A stretch of 5,306 nt of DNA from Paracoccaceae bacterium (GTDB lineage Bacteria; Pseudomonadota; Alphaproteobacteria; Rhodobacterales; Rhodobacteraceae): positions 1 to 5,306 of the forward strand of contig JALXER010000225.1 of NCBI GenBank assembly GCA_027069385.1, in the 5' to 3' direction. Each line of letters begins with the position of its first letter. Within the stretch, counting starts at the first letter, position 1. Shown piece after piece: positions 1-5,306 of this stretch. Made by a program: the position numbers and the translations under genes. Under the pieces are notes generated by a model, which worked only from the letters and a program-made list of their open reading frames with translations, did no database searches and had not been told where the DNA came from.

Positions 1-818
1 CCATCGGACAGGGCAAAGGCGCCGTGCGCGTCGATATGGCCGTTATAGAACCGTTTGCGAAACTCTCCTTCCAGCAGAAAGGCACCGCCGGCGGTCAGAT
101 AAGGGGTGATGGTGGCGTCGCTATAATCGCCCAGTTTCAGGAAAAACGGCAGTTTAACCCCGTAACCCAGCACGTTGGAGGACACAAAAGACGGGGCCAG
201 CAGGCCGGTGGCGCGGGTCACGCCGGGTTCGAACATGCGCAGGCGCGGCAACCACAGGATAGGCAGGCCAAAGGCTTCAAAACGGGCATTCTCGAAATAG
301 AACACCCGTTCCTGCGTGTCGTGGATGATCCGCGACGACCGGATTTGCCAAAGCGGCACCGGCCGCCCCAGACAAACCTGACAAGACGATCCGGCCACGT
401 TGTAAAGCGTGTTGAACCGCCCCGCGTCGCGACGGATTTCGGTGGCGGAAATCTGGAACTGGTTGGCCAGCAGCAGGCGCGCGCCGTGAATGATGCCCTG
501 ACGCAGATCGCTTGATAGCTCGGCCATGTCGGCCAGAAAAACCGAACCGCTGCCATCGGTCAGGCGAATCGGGCCGGTCGCGGTAATCCGGTTGGTGCTG
601 GCGTCATAGGTCAGGCTGGCGGCCTCCAGCCGTGTATCTTCGAAGGTGATCAGCACATTGCCATTGGCAACCAGTTGGTTAGTGGTTTGATTATAGCTGA
701 TATTATCGGCAATCAACGAGGTAAACCCGCCGGATTGCGCCCATGCCGCAGGCCCCCCTGCCAGCAACAAAACCGACAGAATCAGCGCAAACCGTTTTAT
801 GAACCGCAAGCCTATCAT
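1..818 (-). CDS. lptD: LPS-assembly protein LptD, N-terminal 272 residues (partial, runs off left edge)
   Basis: LptD (Imp/OstA) is the outer-membrane beta-barrel that, with the lipoprotein LptE, inserts lipopolysaccharide into the outer leaflet. The reading frame is open from the ATG at 818-816 to the window edge, giving 272 codons with no stop; the family is usually over 700 residues, so the barrel is mostly missing. Residues 1-27 form a signal peptide: basic start (R5, K8, R9), hydrophobic core (ALILSVLLLA) and an AWA cleavage site before Q28. Residues about 35-135 are the periplasmic LptA-like domain (IADNISYNQTTNQLVANGNV). Next come a cysteine pair, C146 and C149, in a CxxC...PLWQIR context, then FENARFEAFGLPILWLPRL, typical of the family. 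The ATG lies 9 bases after the lptG stop, with a weak GGGCGG ribosome site; a TTG at codon 4 is a less likely start. Codons 2 and 7 are ATA, rare in such a genome. Expression probably depends on the lptF-lptG transcript. Identity is near certain from motifs and context. Confidence 0.95.
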   Translation of the reverse strand, partial: MIGLRFIKRFALILSVLLLAGGPAAWAQSGGFTSLIADNISYNQTTNQLVANGNVLITFEDTRLEAASLTYDASTNRITATGPIRLTDGSGSVFLADMAELSSDLRQGIIHGARLLLANQFQISATEIRRDAGRFNTLYNVAGSSCQVCLGRPVPLWQIRSSRIIHDTQERVFYFENARFEAFGLPILWLPRLRMFEPGVTRATGLLAPSFVSSNVLGYGVKLPFFLKLGDYSDATITPYLTAGGAFLLEGEFRKRFYNGHIDAHGAFALSD

Positions 819-827
819 CCGCCCAGT

Positions 828-1922
828 CTAGCCATCTTCGAGGTGGAGCAGCAAGCCCAAGGTCAGCAGAATCCCCGCGCTCGGTGGCCCCCACGCCGCC
901 AGCAAAATCGGGATTTCCTGCGCCGAACCCAGCGACTCGGCAATGCTTTTGAGCGCATAAAGCACAAAGGCCGAAAACACCGCGATCAGCACCATCAGCC
1001 CGGTCTGGCCAAAGCGCGCATGCCGCATCGAAAATCCGGCCCCGATCAGTACCATGGCCACCAGCAGGATCGGGCGGGCCAACTCGGCCTGATAGAACAG
1101 TTTTTGCCGGTGGGCGGAAAAGCCCGAGCTTTCAAGCCGGGAAATGAATTGCGGCAGGTCCCAGAACGAAATCGCCTTGGGCGAGGCGAAATTTTCCAGA
1201 ATTTCGTCGCTGGTCATGCTGGTGGGCAGTTGCAGGGCGTCGAAACTGCTTTGCTCGACCTCGTCGCCTTGCCCGTCAAAGCGCCATTGCCTGCCGTTTT
1301 CAATCAGCCAGTCACCGGTTTGCAACACCGCCTTTTGGGCCTCGATCCGGCGGGTCAGGGTGCCGGTGCTGTCGAATTCGAACCAGCGCACCTGAAACAG
1401 GTTGTTGCCATTGTAACTGGCCCGTTCGGCCTGAATGACGAACTGGCTGGTTTCATCGCCCTGACGCAGCCAGATGCCCTTGTCGCTTAGCGATACCGAC
1501 GAGCGGCCGCCGATATTGTATTTTTCCAGCACCGATTCAGCCTGTCGCACCGTCGCGGCCACGATCGGGTTAAACCCGACGGTCATTACCACCCCGATGA
1601 TCAGCGTGGCCAGCACCGGCGCGACCAGAATACGAATGGCCGATTGCCCCGCGGCGCGCGAAATCACCAGCTCCGAACTGCGCGCCAGCCCCAGAAACGT
1701 CGCCAGTGATGCCAGCATGATCACCAGCGGAAAGATTTGCATGATATAGCCGACCGAGCGCAGCAGCGTCAGCCGGACCGCATCCGAAACCGGCGCGTCA
1801 TGGGCGGAAAGAATGCGCAGTTGTTCCACCCCGTCAATGGTCAGGATCAGAAACATGAACCCGAACTGGACCTTGAGGATATTCCAGAAAAACTTGGACA
1901 AGACATAGCGGATCAGCGTCAT
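828..1922 (-). CDS. lptG: LPS export ABC transporter permease LptG
   Basis: LptG is one of two paralogous membrane subunits of LptB2FG, the ATP-driven exporter that extracts lipopolysaccharide from the inner membrane and hands it to LptC/LptA. The product is 364 residues, a normal length. Predicted membrane segments lie near residues 16-34, 60-80, 98-118, 282-299, 306-326 and 338-359: three before and three after a periplasmic beta-jellyroll of about residues 119-280. The cytoplasmic coupling segment SSELVISRAAGQS (82-94), with likely LptB-contacting E84, matches the family, as do FNPIVAATVRQAE (117-129), GIWLRQ (149-154) and SFWDLPQFI (252-260). The start is MTLIRYVLSKFFW at 1922-1920; the longer open frame to 2240 is only lptF read out of frame. 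This ATG overlaps the lptF TGA as ATGA, so the two subunits are probably translationally coupled, as suits a fixed 1:1 pair. The stop is TAG at 830-828. It is assigned to LptG rather than LptF by position and by its GIWLRQ and SFWDLP segments. Confidence 0.96.
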   Translation of the reverse strand: MTLIRYVLSKFFWNILKVQFGFMFLILTIDGVEQLRILSAHDAPVSDAVRLTLLRSVGYIMQIFPLVIMLASLATFLGLARSSELVISRAAGQSAIRILVAPVLATLIIGVVMTVGFNPIVAATVRQAESVLEKYNIGGRSSVSLSDKGIWLRQGDETSQFVIQAERASYNGNNLFQVRWFEFDSTGTLTRRIEAQKAVLQTGDWLIENGRQWRFDGQGDEVEQSSFDALQLPTSMTSDEILENFASPKAISFWDLPQFISRLESSGFSAHRQKLFYQAELARPILLVAMVLIGAGFSMRHARFGQTGLMVLIAVFSAFVLYALKSIAESLGSAQEIPILLAAWGPPSAGILLTLGLLLHLEDG

Positions 1923-3037
1923 ACGGCCACCTTGGGGGCTTTGTGGCGAATGCGTCCGGTGCTGTAAAGAAAGTACCACGCAATGCCGAAACCCGCGAGG
2001 CTGGGCACATACATGATCCAGAAAAGATCGGGCGATTGCTGCACGATCGACTTGGTTACAATCACCGCCGATTGCAGCGACACCCCGATAACAATGGCCA
2101 CAAAGACCCGCCGCATGAAGCCGCCGCGCCGAAACCCGCCAACCAGAATGGTTGCCAGCGCAATCAGCGGCAGGGCAAGGGCGCTGATCGGGATGGTCAG
2201 CTTGTGGTGGGCCTCGGAGGTATAATCCCCCAGCCACCATGTGTCGCTGGCCAGCATTTCGGGGGTCGGGTTGATCAATTCGTGAAAATACATCTCGAAG
2301 GGCGTGCGATTGTAGTGGGTGTCAACAAACAGAAAGCTGCTCAGATCATAGGAAAACCGGTCGAAACTGATGACGTTCAGGGTCTGGTCCTTAGCGTTGA
2401 AATGCTGGATCAGCCCGTCCACCATCACAATCCGCATCTGTTCGTCATCTTGCAAAAACTGCGCCTTGCTGGCCGAATAGGTGATCGGGTTGTCCGGGTC
2501 GCTCTGGTCATGCAGGAACAGCCCGGCCATTTCGCCAATCCGCGAGGTGTCGCGGATGAAAATGGTGATGTCATCATTCAGATGGATAAATTCGCCCTCT
2601 TTCAGCAGGGTGCCGGCCAACTCGGCCTGAATGGCCTGAAGGCGGCTGTGCAGTTGCGTTTGACTGGCGGGCACCAGATAGAGCGTGGTCACCGCCATCA
2701 GCATCATAACGAAAGTGCCGAAAATCAGCACGGGGCGGGCCAGCGCAAAGGGCGACTGTCCGGCGGTCATCATCACCACCAGTTCGGCCTCGGTGTAAAG
2801 ACGGTTCAGGGCAAACAGTGCCGCGCCGAACCCGGCAAAAGGTACCGCTACCATCAGCACGCGCGGGATCAGCAGCGAGGTGATCTCAAGAAAGACCAGC
2901 CCCGACTGGCCGCTTTCAATCACCTTGTCCACCAGCGGCAACGCCTGCGCCAGCCACAGAATGCCCACGATCACCAGCGAGAAAAACCCGAACGGGGCCA
3001 TAAGCTGTGCCAAAAAATATCGGTCGAGTCGGTTCAT
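1919..3037 (-). CDS. lptF: LPS export ABC transporter permease LptF
   Basis: LptF pairs with LptG and two copies of the LptB ATPase to form the inner-membrane lipopolysaccharide exporter. The product is 372 residues starting at MNRLDRYFLAQLMAPFGFF, typical of YjgP/YjgQ-family N-termini. Predicted membrane segments lie near residues 15-34, 55-78, 101-123, 280-300, 309-329 and 338-358, around a periplasmic jellyroll of about 124-278 containing LLKEGEFIHLNDDITIFIRD (144-163). The coupling segment TEAELVVMMTAGQS (82-95), with likely E85, is the expected contact with LptB. The C-terminal half includes LTIPISALALPLIALA (280-295), also usual for the family. The start at 3037-3035 is chosen by homology; the frame stays open to 3145, but the added 36 residues are Arg-rich and unlike the family. 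The ribosome site is weak (GGA about 6 bases upstream). It is the first gene of the lptF-lptG-lptD unit, divergent from pepA, and ends in ATGA overlap with lptG. Confidence 0.96.
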   Translation of the reverse strand: MNRLDRYFLAQLMAPFGFFSLVIVGILWLAQALPLVDKVIESGQSGLVFLEITSLLIPRVLMVAVPFAGFGAALFALNRLYTEAELVVMMTAGQSPFALARPVLIFGTFVMMLMAVTTLYLVPASQTQLHSRLQAIQAELAGTLLKEGEFIHLNDDITIFIRDTSRIGEMAGLFLHDQSDPDNPITYSASKAQFLQDDEQMRIVMVDGLIQHFNAKDQTLNVISFDRFSYDLSSFLFVDTHYNRTPFEMYFHELINPTPEMLASDTWWLGDYTSEAHHKLTIPISALALPLIALATILVGGFRRGGFMRRVFVAIVIGVSLQSAVIVTKSIVQQSPDLFWIMYVPSLAGFGIAWYFLYSTGRIRHKAPKVAV

Positions 3038-3059
3038 CGGGGTCCAGCGGTTGTTCAGG

Positions 3060-3065
3060 GTTATA
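3060..3065 (-). promoter_or_regulatory. possible -10 element for the lptF-lptG-lptD operon
   Basis: On the minus strand TATAAC matches the sigma-70 -10 consensus at 5 of 6 bases and lies 22 bases before the lptF ATG, in the only intergenic space that can carry this operon's promoter. No convincing -35 hexamer is found at 16-18 bases; TTGAGT is present but 20 bases away. The exact site is therefore tentative. Confidence 0.3.
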
Positions 3066-3073
3066 TGCGCAGA

Positions 3074-3086
3074 TTTGCGGGGCAAA
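3074..3086. repeat. short perfect inverted repeat, possible operator
   Basis: TTTGC-GGG-GCAAA is a perfect 5-base inverted repeat around a 3-base centre. It lies just upstream of the candidate lptF -10 element, where a regulator could act. It is short enough to arise by chance, and I do not recognise it as the site of a named regulator. Confidence 0.3.
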
Positions 3087-3138
3087 CTCAACCTTGCCCG
3101 GGGGGCGCATCGGCGGAAAAACTCCGGCGAATTGGCAC

Positions 3139-3167
3139 TGGTCAAGCGGCGCTGCCGCCCCTATCAT
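3139..3167 (+). promoter_or_regulatory. candidate sigma-70 promoter for pepA-holC
   Basis: TGGTCA (3139-3144, 4 of 6 to TTGACA) and TATCAT (3162-3167, 5 of 6 to TATAAT) are spaced by 17 bases, the optimal distance. Transcription would start near 3174, leaving a leader of about 23 bases before the pepA ATG that includes its ribosome site. The spacer contains a perfect inverted repeat, GCGGC-GCT-GCCGC (3146-3158), which could be an operator or chance in GC-rich DNA. The prediction rests on hexamers and position only. Confidence 0.35.
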
Positions 3168-3185
3168 CGCGCCAACCATAACCGC

Positions 3186-3190
3186 AGGAG
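3186..3190 (+). promoter_or_regulatory. pepA ribosome binding site
   Basis: AGGAG, a strong Shine-Dalgarno core, lies 6 bases (all C) before the ATG at 3197. It fixes the pepA start and is much stronger than the sites before lptF and lptD. Confidence 0.8.
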
Positions 3191-3196
3191 CCCCCC

Positions 3197-4660
3197 ATGA
3201 CCGAGCCGATTTCCATTTCCTTTATTGCCGATGACAAAGATTCCGTTTCCGAAATAACCAGCAAGATCAGCGTGGTGATGGATGCTGACGGCAAGATGAA
3301 CCCGCTGACCCGCAAGGTGAACTCGCTTATGCGCGGCGCGTTGAAGCGGCTGGCAGAGTCGGAACGCTGGGAAAAGCTGGATAGCGGCGAGGCGGTGGAA
3401 ATGCCGATGCCCGAACGCATGCAGGCGCCCTCGGTGCAGGTGGTCAAGCTGGCGCGCAACGCGACCCACGGGGATTCGCGCGATGCCGGTGCGGCGATGG
3501 CGGCCTTTGCGGGCGGGCAGGATTGCACCTTGTTGCTGTCCTCTCATCCCAAGTCGGTGACGATCACCGAAGGGGCCGCGCTGCGCAGCTATGCGTTTTG
3601 TGTTCACAAAAGCGCCAAGGCCGATGCGCCGGGCGGGCTGACCGTGATGGTCAGCGATCCCGACACCACCCGCAGCGCCGCCGCAGGCCCGCTGGCCGTG
3701 GCGGCAGGGGTGCTTTTTACCCGCGATCTGGTCAACGAACCGGCCAATGTGCTGACCACCACCGAATTTGCCAAGCGTCTGCTGGCCATGCGCGACCTTG
3801 GGCTGGAGGTCGAGGTGCTGGACGAACCCGAGCTGGAAAAGCTGGGCATGGGTAGTTTGCTGAGCGTCGGCCAGGGCTCGGCCAGCCCGTCCAAAGTGGC
3901 GGTGATGCGCTGGAATGGCGGCGGTGACGAAGCGCCGTTTGCGCTGGTGGGCAAGGGCGTGGTGTTCGATACCGGCGGCATATCGTTGAAACCGGCGGCG
4001 GGGATGGAAGATATGACCATGGATATGGGCGGCGCGGCGGTGGTCTCGGGGGTGATGCGGGCGCTGGCGCTGCGCAAGGCGCGGGCCAACGTGGTTGGCG
4101 TGGTCGGGCTGGTCGAAAACATGCCCGACGGCATGGCGACGCGGCCCGGCGATATCGTGACCTCTATGAAAGGCGACACGATCGAGGTGATCAATACCGA
4201 CGCCGAAGGGCGCCTGGTGCTGGCCGATATCCTGTGGTACACGCAGGAAAAATATGCGCCGAAAGGGATGGTTGACCTGGCCACGCTGACCGGCGCGATC
4301 ATGGTGGCACTGGGGCACCATACAGCGGGGGTGTTTTCCAACGATGACGCGCTGTGCAAGGGGTTTTTGAAGGCCGCCGATGCCACTGGCGAGGCCGCGT
4401 GGCGCATGCCGCTTGGCAAGGCCTATGACAAAAAGATCGATTGCAAGTTTGCCGATATGAAGAATACCGGCGGGCGGATGGCCGGCTCGATTACCGCCGC
4501 GCAGTTTTTGCAACGCTTTGTCAAGCCCGATACCCCGTGGATCCATCTGGATATCGCCGGTGTGGCCGCGCCGGGGCCAACCAAGCTGTCGCCCAAGGGC
4601 GCTACGGGCTGGGGGGTGCGCGCGCTCGACAGGCTTATCGCGGAGCAATTCGAGGGCTGA
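3197..4660 (+). CDS. pepA: Leucyl aminopeptidase, M17 family (cytosol aminopeptidase)
   Basis: PepA is a cytoplasmic hexameric, two-metal aminopeptidase that removes N-terminal residues, preferably leucine, from peptides; in E. coli it also binds DNA (carAB control, Xer recombination). The product is 487 residues. Residues 1 to about 165 are the variable N-terminal domain; the catalytic domain follows. The signature NTDAEGRL is at 333-340. Metal ligands are K253, D258, D276, D335 and E337, with catalytic K265 and R339; offsets from the first lysine (+5, +12, +23, +82, +84) equal those known for E. coli PepA (K270, D275, K282, D293, D352, E354). The enzyme should be active. The first ligand lies 17 residues earlier than in E. 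coli, so the N-terminal domain is somewhat shorter, and whether DNA binding is kept cannot be judged. The start has a good AGGAG site. The gene is divergent from lptF and followed after one base by holC, so they probably share a transcript. Confidence 0.97.
   Translation: MTEPISISFIADDKDSVSEITSKISVVMDADGKMNPLTRKVNSLMRGALKRLAESERWEKLDSGEAVEMPMPERMQAPSVQVVKLARNATHGDSRDAGAAMAAFAGGQDCTLLLSSHPKSVTITEGAALRSYAFCVHKSAKADAPGGLTVMVSDPDTTRSAAAGPLAVAAGVLFTRDLVNEPANVLTTTEFAKRLLAMRDLGLEVEVLDEPELEKLGMGSLLSVGQGSASPSKVAVMRWNGGGDEAPFALVGKGVVFDTGGISLKPAAGMEDMTMDMGGAAVVSGVMRALALRKARANVVGVVGLVENMPDGMATRPGDIVTSMKGDTIEVINTDAEGRLVLADILWYTQEKYAPKGMVDLATLTGAIMVALGHHTAGVFSNDDALCKGFLKAADATGEAAWRMPLGKAYDKKIDCKFADMKNTGGRMAGSITAAQFLQRFVKPDTPWIHLDIAGVAAPGPTKLSPKGATGWGVRALDRLIAEQFEG
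4652..4656 (+). promoter_or_regulatory. holC ribosome binding site inside the pepA 3' end
   Basis: GAGGG lies within the last pepA codons, 5 bases before the GTG at 4662. It supports that GTG as the holC start and implies initiation by ribosomes finishing pepA. Confidence 0.6.
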
Positions 4661-4661
4661 T

Positions 4662-5123
4662 GTGACCGAGGTTCGTTTCTATCACCTGACCGGCGCGCCG
4701 CTGGAACAAACGCTGCCCCGGCTGCTGGCAACCTCGCTTGGCCGTGGCTGGCGGGTGCTGGTGCACGGGGCAAACCCCGAGCGGCTGGCCTTTCTGGATA
4801 CGCTGCTCTGGACCCGCCCCGAAGACGGGTTCCTGCCGCACGGGCTGGAAGGGCAGGGCAACGAGGCCGAACAACCGGTGCTACTAAGCGGCAGTGGTGA
4901 CAATGCGAACGCGGCCAATGTGCTGATGCTGATCGATGGCGCGCCGCTGGATCCGGCAGGTATGGCCGCGTTTGATACGGTGGCGCTGCTGTTTGACGGC
5001 AACGATCCGGACGCGGTGCAACAGGCCCGCCAGAATTGGAAAACCGTGGCCCAAAGCGACCTTGACGCGGTCTATTGGGCACAGGACGAACGGGGAAACT
5101 GGACAAAGAAAGCAACCTCGTAA
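4662..5123 (+). CDS. holC: DNA polymerase III subunit chi
   Basis: The chi subunit belongs to the clamp-loader assembly of the replicative polymerase; in E. coli it binds psi (HolD) and the C-terminus of single-strand binding protein, linking the holoenzyme to SSB-coated lagging strand. The product is 153 residues, near the usual 145-150. Family features are visible in order: VRFYHLT (4-10), LPRLLATSLGRGWRVLV (18-34), LDTLLWT (45-51), the hallmark DGFLPHG (55-61), QPVLL (71-75) and NVLMLIDGAP (86-95). The start is GTG at 4662, one base after the pepA TGA, with GAGGG 5 bases upstream. The frame is open back to 4518, but that part is pepA read out of frame. An ATG at 4660 is followed at once by TGA and cannot start the gene. 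The C-terminus (QDERGNWTKKATS) ends at TAA 5121-5123. Psi is not encoded here; alphaproteobacteria generally lack a recognisable one. Confidence 0.93.
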   Translation: MTEVRFYHLTGAPLEQTLPRLLATSLGRGWRVLVHGANPERLAFLDTLLWTRPEDGFLPHGLEGQGNEAEQPVLLSGSGDNANAANVLMLIDGAPLDPAGMAAFDTVALLFDGNDPDAVQQARQNWKTVAQSDLDAVYWAQDERGNWTKKATS

Positions 5124-5141
5124 CCAGCCGAACCCCTCCCG

Positions 5142-5174
5142 CAGTCCAGCCATGGACTGGCTAAAGCCAGTCCA
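5142..5174 (+). repeat. three-armed inverted repeat, two alternative hairpins, possible terminator of pepA-holC
   Basis: CAGTCCA occurs at 5142-5148 and 5168-5174, with its complement TGGACTG at 5153-5159. The middle arm can pair left (7 bases, loop GCCA) or right; the right pairing extends to TGGACTGGC/GCCAGTCCA, a 9-base stem with loop TAAA (5153-5174). The right hairpin is more stable. It begins 29 bases after the holC stop, as a terminator might, but no run of T follows, so intrinsic termination is not secure; mRNA 3'-end protection is another possibility. Confidence 0.55.
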
Positions 5175-5261
5175 CGACTTCCCTTTGGGCCGCGCGCCCT
5201 CGGCTTCGCCATCGGGCGGGGTCGCTGCGCTAGCGTTGGTTGTGCTTGGGGGAAGGTCGGG

Positions 5262-5278
5262 ACGCGCCTAGGGCGCGT
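5262..5278. repeat. GC-rich hairpin near right edge
   Basis: ACGCGCC-TAG-GGCGCGT is a perfect 7-base inverted repeat with a 3-base loop. No T-run follows on the plus strand. It may be another arm of the structured tail, a factor-dependent termination element, or part of the leader of a gene beyond the edge. Confidence 0.45.
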
Positions 5279-5306
5279 GATGGGTACGGGTGTGTTTGTG
5301 GTGAAG

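Larger units (their letters stand above)
5124..5306. other. GC-rich non-coding tail with several inverted repeats
   Basis: No convincing gene is seen. Besides the hairpins listed separately, it holds GGC-TTC-GCC (5202-5210) enclosed by CGCCC/GGGCG (5195-5199 and 5214-5218), and the 8-base palindrome CGCTAGCG (5228-5235). This density, unlike the rest of the window, resembles a structured intergenic repeat. A dispersed family is an inference; only one copy is in view. Confidence 0.5.

Noticed and set aside
24..515. 163-residue plus-strand frame at the left edge
   Set aside because: It is antisense to lptD, whose frame is open throughout and carries a signal peptide, an LptA-like domain and family motifs.
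675..1490. 271-residue plus-strand frame opposite lptG and the lptD start
   Set aside because: It is antisense to clear lptG and lptD coding sequence, is Gln/Arg-rich, has no domain, and spans the junction of two real genes.
1943..3181. 412-residue open frame on the plus strand, opposite lptF
   Set aside because: Its His/Gln/Arg/Gly-rich composition has no family resemblance, and the opposite strand encodes a full LptF. It is a shadow frame.
3164..4648. 494-residue open frame on the minus strand, opposite nearly all of pepA
   Set aside because: It is antisense to an M17 peptidase with every catalytic residue intact. The translation is rich in His, Arg, Gln and Gly with no recognisable domain, as expected of a shadow frame in GC-rich DNA.
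4423..5115. 230-residue minus-strand frame opposite holC and the pepA end
   Set aside because: It is Pro/Arg/Ala-rich and antisense to well-recognised genes, with no domain.
5153..5174. Intrinsic terminator after holC
   Set aside because: The stem is good, but no T-run follows on the plus strand, so it is reported as an inverted repeat with possible terminator function and not as a firm terminator.
4936..5271. 111-residue plus-strand frame running past the holC end into the tail
   Set aside because: It overlaps holC in another frame, has no ribosome site, and its C-terminal half is translation of the hairpin-rich tail.
5280..5306. Possible start of a further plus-strand gene at the right edge (ATG then MGTGVFVVK)
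   Set aside because: Only nine codons are visible, there is no good ribosome site, and the start abuts a hairpin. It cannot be supported without sequence beyond the edge.
1..5306. A previously undescribed defence, mobile or biosynthetic system
   Set aside because: All five genes are recognised housekeeping genes in conserved order. No unassigned gene, repeat array, transposase, integrase or toxin-antitoxin pair is present.

Overview
The window looks like a core chromosomal segment of an alphaproteobacterium, most likely of the Rhodobacterales/Roseobacter type. That assignment is inferred from moderately high GC, codon choice, the character of the proteins and the gene order; no marker gene here fixes the genus. 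It holds five protein-coding genes in two divergent blocks separated by a 159-base intergenic region. I see no RNA gene, insertion sequence, phage gene, CRISPR array or other accessory system.

Left block, minus strand, read from about 3037 down to 1: lptF, then lptG (4-base ATGA stop/start overlap), then lptD (9-base gap), which runs off the left edge. LptF and LptG are the transmembrane subunits of the LptB2FG ABC exporter that lifts lipopolysaccharide from the inner membrane. LptD is the outer-membrane translocon that puts it on the cell surface. Both ends of the transport bridge are therefore encoded together; LptA, LptB, LptC and LptE must be elsewhere.

Right block, plus strand: pepA (M17 leucyl aminopeptidase, all metal ligands and catalytic residues visible), followed after one base by holC (DNA polymerase III chi subunit, GTG start). 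The same divergent arrangement of lptFG against pepA-holC is known from Escherichia coli.

Right end (5124-5306): no convincing gene. It contains several closely spaced inverted repeats, including a three-armed element that can fold in two mutually exclusive ways. It may be a transcription end and/or a dispersed intergenic repeat.

This is mostly a conserved housekeeping region. The points worth checking are the short palindromes in the divergent promoter region, the hairpin cluster after holC, the position of the LptD cysteine pair, and the tight pepA-holC junction.
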